A stretch of DNA of 64,000 nucleotides from Thozetella sp. PMI_491. Lineage: Eukaryota; Ascomycota; Sordariomycetes; Chaetosphaeriales; Chaetosphaeriaceae. Location of the stretch: contig MU270065.1 in the NCBI GenBank assembly GCA_021432635.1, forward strand, positions 310,001 to 374,000, read 5' to 3'. Position 1 is the first letter of the stretch; each line of letters opens with the position of its first letter. Below, piece by piece: positions 54,372-64,000 of this stretch. The notes under the pieces were generated by a model. The model worked only from the letters and a program-made list of their open reading frames with translations, had not been told where the DNA came from and searched no databases. Made by a program: the position numbers and the translations under genes.

Positions 54372-57171
54372 ATGGGCATTTCTCCTCTTTTCACGAGGGG
54401 CCGCCTCATCAGCTCAAGGCTTTCAACTATTGTCCCCCGTCCGCTTCTGCCCCGTTCTCAAACTCTCAATCACCTCACGGCTGGCCGTAAACAGTGTCGG
54501 CGCCACGTCAACATGAACGCCCAAGAGCTCAGCAACTACCTCGCCGATGCCCCGCCCTCCGTGGTGAGGCTGGAGATCGAAAAGCACTTTGAGGCCCTCA
54601 ACGACAAGCAGAAGCGCTATGCCCACTCCATCAGCAAGTAAGGTTTCCCGCAGCAGAAGCTTTGATTTCTGCCTACGCGACTAGCCCGCGAGCAGGCAGT
54701 CGGGGAAGCGTTCCCGCCTGTTAAACCCTTCTCGCGTGACCTGTCCGCAGGCACGGTCTTGGTAGATAGCTAACTGCCGCCGCAGAGCCTCCTTTGCGGG
54801 CACCCGCATTGTCCTCCGCCAGGTCTCGCCGGAGTCTGAGCCCATCTACGACTTCATTCTGGCCTTGCACAAAGCTTCCGGGGGCGACTGGAAGGCACTG
54901 GGGGCCAAGGCTGGTGTCAGCGAAGCCGACGTGAACGCTTTCCTCCAGTATGCCGCCATGTTTCTAGGTAACTCGGGCAACTACAAGTCGTTCGGTGACT
55001 CCAAGTTCATACCGAGAGCCGACGAGAAGGCATTCGCTGCTTTGGCCGCCACCTCCCCCGAGGCCGAGGCTCATTACAGGGCCACCAACGGGGCGATCTT
55101 CTCGGCCGACAAGCCAAGCCTCCTGCACCTGGGTTTTACCGATGATGGCCATCTTACGACCTATTATCCCGACTCCCCGGACATCACCAAGGAGGAGATT
55201 TCTGCTGTGGCTAAGTGGATGGGGGCCAAGGGCTTGCTCCCCGAGAACACTCGGCTTCGGAAAACCAAGGACGGTGTCTTCGAGCTTCTTATCGCCTCCG
55301 CCGTTACCTCGGTCCCTTCCGAGGGCGGCGACATCGGCAAAGAGACCGAGTTCACCCTGGAGGATGACGTAGTAAAGGGCAAGACGATCAAGCTTGTTTT
55401 TGGTGACTACTCCAAGGAGATGGCTGCCATCACAGCTTCCATCCGGAAAGCCGCCGAGAATGCTGAGAACGAAACACAGGAAAAGATGCACACGGCATAC
55501 GCCAAGTCCTTTGAGGAGGGCTCTTTGCTCGCGTTCAAGGACAGCCAGCGATTCTGGGTGCGGGATCAGGGCCCAATGGTGGAGAGCAACATTGGCTTCA
55601 TCGAAACCTACAGGGATCCTGCCGGAGTGCGCGGAGAATGGGAAGGCTTCGCTGCTGTGGTCAACAGTACTGATCCTGTCTCCTCGCCTAACCGCCACGT
55701 CTACATTGCTAACGTATGATTCAGTGGAGAGAACTCGGGCATTCGGCGCGCTGGTCGAAGCCGCCCCTTCTCTCATTCCCCTGCTCCCATGGTCGGCGGA
55801 GTTCGAGAAGGACAAGTTCCTTTCTCCAGATTTTACCTCCCTCGAGGTCCTTACCTTCGCCGGCTCGGGTATCCCGGCTGGTATCAACATGTGAGTCCTT
55901 GCTGAAGCCGGCACGCGTCTAAATTGTTGCTAATAGCCTGTAGCCCCAATTATGACGATATCCGCCAGTCCTTCGGCTTCAAGAACGTGAGCTTGGGTAA
56001 GTAGACTCTTGGGTTTGCACTTGGCTGGAGAGCGTGACAGCTCATGGTTGTACAGGCAATGTCTTGAGCGCCAAGGCGCCGGACGAGAAGATTCCGTTTA
56101 TCAAGGATGAAGACCTAGGGGTTTACAAAAAGTCGCGGGATCCGGCATTCGAGGTCCAAGTTGGACTTCACGAACTTACCGGTAGGTCTCTCCTCGCGGC
56201 CACTTGGAGAATCCCTGACCGACAATCACATTCTAGGACACGGATGCGGGAAGCTACTTCAGGAGACTTCTCCGGGAACGTATAACTTCGACAAGGAGAA
56301 CCCTCCTGCCAGCCCTCTGACCAACAAGCCCATTACCACGTGGTATAAGCCAGGGCAGACGTGGGGTGGCGTTTTCGGTGGTCTCGCCGGGGCATACGAG
56401 GTTGGCGCTCGCTCCGCCGGGCTATTCCGCTCACTAACCATGATTTAGGAATGCCGAGCCGAGCTCGTTGCCATGCACCTCAGCTGCGAGTTCCCAGTTC
56501 TCAAGATTTTTGGCTTTGGAGACGGTACCACCGATATTGATGGAGAGGCCGGCGATATTCTGTACGCCTCGTACCTCCAGATGGCACGGGCTGGCCTTGT
56601 CTCCCTCGAGTTCTGGGACCCGAAGAGTCAGAAGTGGGGACAGCCTCACTGCCAGGCTCGCTTTGCTATTCTTAAGGTCGGTGGATCAGATCACCCTAGT
56701 GTGGATCTCGCCCATTTATCTGACATCTCCGCAGTCCTTCCTCGAGGCAGAAGATGACTTCTGCAAGCTGGTGTCGACCAAAGAGGACCTCTCTGACCTC
56801 CAGATCTCCCTCGATCGGTCTAAGATTCTGACAGCAGGGCGGAAGGGTAAGTTGCGCTACTAGGAGTTGTATAGCCTTACCTCGCTAACAGGATGGACGC
56901 AGCTGTGAGCGACTTCCTGCAGAAGCTTCACATCTACAAGTCCACCGCCGACGTCGAGGAGGGCTCCAAATTCTTCATTCACATGTCGAACGTTGGCCTA
57001 GAATACTGGGGAACCAAGGTTCGCGATGTGGTGCTCAAGAACAAGCAGCCAAGAAAAGTGTTCGTGCAGGCCAACACCTACCTGGATGAGGCGACTGGAA
57101 AGGTCACGCTGAAGCAGTATGAGCCGTCGCTCGAGGGCGTCATCGAGAGCTGGGCGGACAGGAACCTTTAA
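54372..57171 (+). CDS. Dipeptidyl peptidase III (zinc peptidase family M49)
   Basis: Removes dipeptides from the N-termini of short peptides. Nine exons: 54372-54637, 54786-55666, 55725-55890, 55944-55996, 56056-56181, 56237-56400, 56449-56676, 56735-56846, 56903-57171; all junctions keep phase. From the first ATG it has 754 residues, from the ATG at 54513 it has 707. The M49 motif is HELTGH (His 494 and 499 in the long form; split by an intron), against HELLGH in the animal enzyme; the third ligand is in EECRAE (about 552-557). Other family sequence: [34 protein letters not shown], and [17 protein letters not shown]. The 47-residue extension has no acidic residue and many Arg/Ser/Leu, like a mitochondrial presequence, so both a mitochondrial and a cytosolic form are possible. 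The canonical enzyme begins near [17 protein letters not shown]. Confidence 0.93.
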
Positions 57172-57383
57172 AATCACTCGGTGAACAGGGTCTTGTTACA
57201 TACCCGTCTTGTAATGATAGGACGGGAAATGACCAATTCCAGCATAAGAACAGGCTAAAAATTTGAAGACGTGCCGACGATGCATAGGGTATAAAGATTC
57301 CACGGTAGCGTCCCCCAAGTGCCTCCCCCTTTCCCCATGTAAACAGCCCATTGGTGACCACAAAGATGCAATTGAAGAGGGGG

Positions 57384-58883
57384 TCACGCTGTAGCTACTT
57401 CAGCCGTCACTGGCGCCACCGACTCGCTCGTCACAATCTCTCGCTTCTCTGGTGGCGGTGCCTGGGTCTTTGGCGACTTTGGGGTTTGCGGCGGCAAGGG
57501 GCTCTTGGGCTCTGCCGCTGGGACCTCAGCCGGAGCCTCAGCCGTAGCTTCAACTGAGGCCTCGGCCGGAGCTTCAGCTAGTGTCTCAGCCGGCGCTGGA
57601 GCAGCGGGAGGGGCGGGCTCTCCGGCTTTCACAACATCTGGCTTGGCGAGCGCGGGTGCGGGTGCGGGCTCTGCTGCCTCCTCGGGCTTTGGGGCCTCTG
57701 GCGCAACCGCTGCCGGGGGTGGCACGGCAACCGCGGCACCATTCTGTTCTTTGGCCTCATCTTTCTTGCTTTCATCTTTCTTAGGCTCATCCTTCGCGGT
57801 TGGCGTAACTTCTGCGGCCTTCGGCACAGCATCTTCTTTCCCCTTCGTCACGTCTACTGCCCTGTCGGCCACCTCCTCGACGTGGTCGTCCGCGTGCGCT
57901 GGGTGCGCCTCGCCCTTGCGCTCGCGCGCAATCCAAGACAGGAACATGGGAACGTCCTTCGCGATCTGGCCCGGCACCGCCATGTTCTGCACCCACTGCG
58001 GGAGCACGCCGCGGGCATCGCTCGTGGTGGTCATGATCCACTCGATCTCGTCGGTGCCCGGCAGCTTCCGGATGCGCTCCACGCTCGCGTACGCCCCGAG
58101 CACGACGCCCTTCTCGCGGCTGAGCTCGGCGCTTGGCGCGCGGTCAAAGTCGTCCACGGTGATGGACACGACCAGGAACTCGGGCTGCTCGTGGTGCTGC
58201 GTGGTCGCGGCGTCGGCCGAGTCGGCGCGGCGCGCCATGGCGGCGCACGTCATCTGCAGGACGGGGAAGGTGCGGTCCTTGAGCGGCTTGCCGATCTTGT
58301 GGCGCATCTCCTCGATCTTGAGCGTAAAGTGGCCCCAGATCTCGCCGGCCTCCTCGGCCTCAACGGCGCCGCAGTCCCATGTCGCGGCCTCGCGCGCGCC
58401 GACGACGCTAGGTGTGAAGGCGTCCTCGGTCTCGGCGTGCGCCTCCTTGAAGGACTGGCGGAACTCGGCCCATGAGGCTGTTCCCGGGACCGCGGCGTCG
58501 CTGTGCACGGAGCGCCGGGAGATCCATGTCTCCGGGTGCGTCGGGTGGCCGTCGTGGTGCCGGGCCGTGACGGCGGGCGGCGGGCCGGTCCGGGAGCAGA
58601 TGGTGCTCAGGTCGGCGGTGGAGATGGTGCGCTCGCTGAGGTGCACCTTGGCTCCCGATTCTTTGAAGGACTTCTGGCCCTTGGGCTTCCAGAGCCGGGA
58701 AGCGCCGTGAGATTCCGCCAGCCCAAGCTTCGGCGCGATCGAGTCGACGAACGGGACGGCCTCCTGCAGGACCGAGATGAGGAAGGGCGCGAGGCCGTCG
58801 GGAGTCTCGTCGGCAGAGGGCAGCTGCGCGGTGGTCAGGCCCCAGAGCCGGATCAAGGGCCCGAGTTGCTCCACGGTCGCCAT
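57384..58883 (-). CDS. DUF3074 (START-like) domain protein
   Basis: Intronless, 499 residues. Residues 1-310 look folded and match fungal DUF3074 proteins: MATVEQLGPLIRLWGLTTAQ at the start, then KVHLSERTIS, ASWAEFRQSFKEAHAETE, RTFPVLQMTCA, PEFLVVSITVDDF, IRKLPGTDEIEWIMTTTSDA, and VPMFLSWIARERKG. The fold is START-like, so lipid or other hydrophobic ligand binding is plausible, but no ligand is established. From about 320 the protein is a long low-complexity tail: a Lys/Asp/Glu patch (KKDESKKDEAKE) followed by Ala/Pro/Glu repeats (AEAPAEASVEATAEAPAE). No membrane segment or signal peptide is seen. It is convergent with DPP III, with the stops about 210 bp apart. Confidence 0.87.
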   Translation of the reverse strand: MATVEQLGPLIRLWGLTTAQLPSADETPDGLAPFLISVLQEAVPFVDSIAPKLGLAESHGASRLWKPKGQKSFKESGAKVHLSERTISTADLSTICSRTGPPPAVTARHHDGHPTHPETWISRRSVHSDAAVPGTASWAEFRQSFKEAHAETEDAFTPSVVGAREAATWDCGAVEAEEAGEIWGHFTLKIEEMRHKIGKPLKDRTFPVLQMTCAAMARRADSADAATTQHHEQPEFLVVSITVDDFDRAPSAELSREKGVVLGAYASVERIRKLPGTDEIEWIMTTTSDARGVLPQWVQNMAVPGQIAKDVPMFLSWIARERKGEAHPAHADDHVEEVADRAVDVTKGKEDAVPKAAEVTPTAKDEPKKDESKKDEAKEQNGAAVAVPPPAAVAPEAPKPEEAAEPAPAPALAKPDVVKAGEPAPPAAPAPAETLAEAPAEASVEATAEAPAEVPAAEPKSPLPPQTPKSPKTQAPPPEKREIVTSESVAPVTAEVATA

Positions 58884-59727
58884 GGTGCGAGGTTGCGCCG
58901 TGCGATTGCAGTTGCGGGGCGGATGCGCCGGAGGGAGGAGGAGCTAGAGACGGGAATTGGAAGAACAGAGAGCAGTGCGCGCGCTTCGCGGTGTCGGCGG
59001 TGTCCAGCACGTAACGACACAAGATGAAGCCTAGGGATGTCTTGTTTTCCGTTTCTTTTGTATCGCAAAAAGTTCGAGTCGACAGCACTTGTGTGCGCGC
59101 GGCGAAACGAGGACGGTTTGAAACCTCAACGGGACCCCGTCGCGCGACGGTTAGACTAGGCAAATAACGGTTTCCCGCGCCGTCGGGAATCCAGTGTCAA
59201 GAGGGCGCGACCTCACAGGCCAGATTCGACCCGCAGCACGAGCATCGTCGGTAGTTAGCTTTCGTTTCAACTCGTGGCAATGGTGAGGTGAGCAGCGAGG
59301 CTGGCGTGGAAAGGAGCCGAGCAGCCGTCAGGGAAGATCCGTGCTTCAGAGCTGCGTCATCCATGCACGTTTCCGCACCGCTCATGCATGTGTGAGAGCC
59401 CCATGGGCTAGAACCTCTCGAGAGCCTCCCGCCCCATTGCGCTGGGGCCACTTCCTGGCTTCGATTTACCAAACGTATCAATGCAGGCTGGGTGACGGAA
59501 CGGGCACATGAGAAACTACTGCACAGTACAGTACCAGAAAGGGCGAATGTCCGGCAAGAGGCAGTCTAGTTATTCTATGCTTTATTAAACGATTACGGCT
59601 AGGCTCTACGCCCTCGGCGTCTCCTGATAAGGCGACGGTTGGGGGCGGGCGGTCCATATATACCTAAGGGACTATATACACAGAAAGCCCTCGTAGGCTA
59701 AACATCATGGGCTCATTATCAGGCCAT
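58884..59727. other. Spacer between the DUF3074 gene and cyp51
   Basis: Contains the 5' region of the DUF3074 gene and the 3' region of cyp51. No gene seen. Confidence 0.55.
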
Positions 59728-61579
<1,852 letters not shown>

Positions 61580-62530
61580 CGGAGAGGAGAGGCGAGAATG
61601 GAGCGGCTGAGGGCGGGAAAGGCGGGTGCGAAGGGGGGGCAGGACGTCGCGAGATGTCGCCCGGGAAGCAATTGGGTGTATGGCAACAACAGAAAACCGG
61701 GTGGAGAGGAACGCGAGAGGATATAACTTAGTCTCGGATAACGATGGCGGTCACCAAAAATTAATGAGATGCGCCGGCCCCACTTCGAATTCGGTTTTGC
61801 CACGGGGGGCCAATAGGAGGCGTGGCTTTTCGTATTCGGATTGTGTACCGTTGACTGCCGGATGGGACGAGCGTATTTCCCATCGGGCCATACACAATTT
61901 TAATTTTTTATTTCTTTCCTTCACTTGCCTGTCCCTTGGCCCCCCCGGTCCTCCTTTTGACCTGAGGCTCTACGGCATCGCAACGGCCCCGTACCTTGAC
62001 TGGCGTCCTTCCCGCGAGGGGTGGGGGATGCCCGCTCGAAAAGGAAACCAGATGCCCCTGAGAGCCAACAGGAGCTGGTGCAATCCGAATACGACAGCCA
62101 ATCAGCGCCCGCACGATTGCACTTATACGTCGGAGAATACCAATTGGAGGCAATGGCAAGGGACTTAGTATTCCTTCGCAGCGAAGGTAGGGAGAAGCCG
62201 CTTAGGACTCCACCTCAAACTTACACATGACCACACATGTCAACTGGCACCGTAGGGATGCTTAGGTACAACATTTCGTGCATGCCGGCCGACTAACCGG
62301 CTCACTCAGCACAGCCACCATGCTTCGCCAGAAGAAGACAGACGAAAGGAGCAAGCCAGTAGATTATTTCATTTGTAAATGCTAGTGCGGAGCAAGGTGA
62401 AAGAGTAATGGCCTGGATGGCCTGGATGACCTTGGCATGCAACTACCATCGCTGCTAGTTTACGGCTCTCGAGCAGTCGACAGAGAGAGCGCCCGGGTGA
62501 GTCTGCTTACCCGTAGTGCCTTGATGCCGA
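61580..62530. other. Spacer upstream of cyp51
   Basis: No gene seen. Three CCAAT pentamers (61810, 62099 as CCAATCA, and 62141) lie about 230, 520 and 560 bp upstream of the cyp51 start. The CCAAT-binding complex is known to act on fungal ergosterol genes, but the pentamer is short and a chance match is possible. The plus-strand part near 62531 is the 3' region of the esterase. Confidence 0.5.
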
Positions 62531-64000
62531 CTAGCAGGAGCCGTCAAACTCGTGCCCAAGCACAAAGCTAGCGGCGGTCTCGTTGTTGTAGCCGAGCTGC
62601 ACCAAGCTCTCCGTCTCAGGGTCGTACCGGGGCCACCCATAGTCCTCCAGCCCATTCACCGGATCCCTCGCGAATGCCGCGTAGGCCGCCCGCATGTATT
62701 CCGATAGCGCCGTCTCCCCCGGGGTAGCATCCACGCCGGAGAGCTGGCTATTTCCCATCAACACCAGGTTCTGCGCCCCGTGCCAGGCGCCGCTGTAAGG
62801 GCTCCAGCACAGTTCCGTATTTGGGTACGCTCCGAAGAAGCGGTATCGCCACGTAGGCAGAGCCGCCGTGAGGCTACGGTTGGCGCGAAGCCCCACGGGG
62901 CAGGTGAAGTAGCTCTGGGTCACAGCGGTCCACAAGGCCGGCGGGTAGGTCTGCCCCTTGAGCGCGGCATTGACCTCGAACAAGCTCGACTCGGCATCGT
63001 TGCTCCCGATGAGCAGGGGCAGCTGCGCAGGAGTGCGGGTGCTGTAGTCCGCAAACACGAGCACGTCGTCCGCTACGGGTCCGAAGGATGACAAGATCGA
63101 GGCAATACCCTGGCTCGGCGGGATAGCCTGAAGCAGCTCCTCCGTGGTCTTGGTCCGCATACAGGCCAGCACGGAGTCGTAAGCGGTAGTATTGTCCCCG
63201 CAGCCCAGCGTCTCACTGACGTTGAACCAGCGCTCTCCGGCTACCCCGGGCGTGAGAGAGCCAAACGAAGTAGACGTGCCCGAGGCGGGTGCAAAGCCCT
63301 TGACGATGGGGTCATCGGGGTACGCGTACGCGTGGTAGTCGACGCTCGCTCCGCCTGCCGACGATCCCGTCAAGACAATGCGGGAGGTGTCGCCGCCGAA
63401 CGCTGCGATGTTCTCACGGACCCACTCGATAGCAAGGCGCTGGTCCATGATGCCGAGGTTGTAGGGCACAGCCTCTGGGTCTGGATGGCCGGGGAAGCCA
63501 AAGATGTGTAGGCGGTAGCTGAGAGGAGTCAGCCGGCTGAGAACGGGTGGTACGAATGGGCGCATACTTGAAGCTAACAAATACGACATCCTGGTCATTG
63601 GCAAAGTGCGCACCAGTCTCGAACGGCTGGGCTGTTGACCCGCTGTTGAAACCGCCGCCGTGGATGAAAACAACCACGGCCTTCTTGCGCTCGCCCACTT
63701 GCGGCTTTGTCCAGACGCAGACCGACAAGCAGTCTTCAGAGAAGCTGTCATTGGCGCCGTTCTGTATCTGGAGAATGTTTACACCCTGGGTCGTCACGTT
63801 GGCAAAAGCAATTGCTGTCGCATTGAGGTCTCGGCCACTTCCAGGTAGTTTCGGACAGGTGTTTCCCTGGAGCGAGCACGTTAGCAAAACGGAGCCGCCC
63901 TTGCCGGGATTTCTCGAGGCAAGGAGAAAACTTACAAAGCTCGAGGCGTTGATGACGGCCGTGCCGGCATAAGCCTTGGGCGCCGCCCAGCGGAGGTCCC
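62531..64000 (-). CDS. Type-B carboxylesterase/lipase, 5' end outside window
   Basis: Alpha/beta-hydrolase of the carboxylesterase type-B family. Three exons are seen on the minus strand: 64000-63936 (partial), 63866-63568, 63518-62531. The visible part gives 450 complete codons before the stop. Seen: VGERKKAVVVFIHGGGFNSG (oxyanion hole), VFVSFNYRLHIFGFPGHP across the last intron, NLGIMDQRLAIEWVRENIAA, FGGDTSRIVLTGSSAGGAS with the catalytic Ser in G-S-S-A-G, and a C-terminal WHGAQNLVLMGN likely bearing the catalytic His. Cysteine pairs (SLQGNTCPK, EDCLSVCVW, LGCGDN, CMRTK) and NxS/T sites (NDS, NVS, NTT, NRS, NET) suggest a secreted, glycosylated protein. The N-terminus, and so any signal peptide, is beyond 64000. 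The substrate is unknown. Confidence 0.9.

Overview
This window looks like GC-rich nuclear DNA from a filamentous ascomycete, most likely a Sordariomycete. The evidence is short introns (about 50-100 bp, GT...AG, often with a CTAAC/CTAAT-like branch site), single-gene transcription units on both strands, long intergenic spacers, and proteins of recognisably fungal type (three-LIM RhoGAP LRG1, DUF2417, DUF3074, Zap1-type zinc regulator, mitochondrial HMG protein, CYP51). Placement below class is inference only. There are two assembly gaps (18377-18526 and 61199-61298). I see no transposon, CRISPR array, prophage or secondary-metabolite cluster, and no convincing tRNA or rRNA gene.

Layout: 0-9.6 kb holds the 5' third of the spliceosomal helicase brr2, a coiled-coil protein of unknown function, replication factor C subunit rfc2 (two tandem MCB boxes lie in its promoter), a tandem-domain E2 of UBE2Z type, and a disordered acidic protein. 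9.6-19.1 kb is gene-poor, with a small disordered protein and a DUF2417 membrane protein. 19.1-28.8 kb holds lrg1, erg26, an unknown protein and a mitochondrial HMG-box protein. 29.9-36.9 kb holds the DEAD-box splicing helicase prp5 and a zinc-responsive C2H2 regulator. 38.3-49.5 kb is compact: a probable SVIP-like Cdc48-binding protein, the divergent ribosomal protein pair rpl35/rpl6, the Golgi SNARE gos1, atp10, the lipoyl E2 of the branched-chain keto-acid dehydrogenase, and gluconokinase. 49.5-54.4 kb is a long stretch without a credible gene. 54.4-64 kb holds dipeptidyl peptidase III, a DUF3074 protein, cyp51/erg11 and a type-B carboxylesterase that runs off the end.

The genes are mostly unrelated housekeeping functions and not a pathway cluster. 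Shared themes are pre-mRNA splicing (brr2, prp5), ergosterol synthesis (erg26, erg11, about 35 kb apart), mitochondrial biogenesis and metabolism (HMG protein, atp10, BCKD E2, possibly a DPP III isoform) and ubiquitin/Cdc48 biology (tandem E2, SVIP-like protein). Most multi-exon models below were built by hand from splice sites and checked for reading phase across every junction. The most interesting items are the SVIP-like protein with an exact VCP-interacting motif, the tandem E2 architecture, the MCB pair in front of rfc2, and the probable dual-start DPP III.
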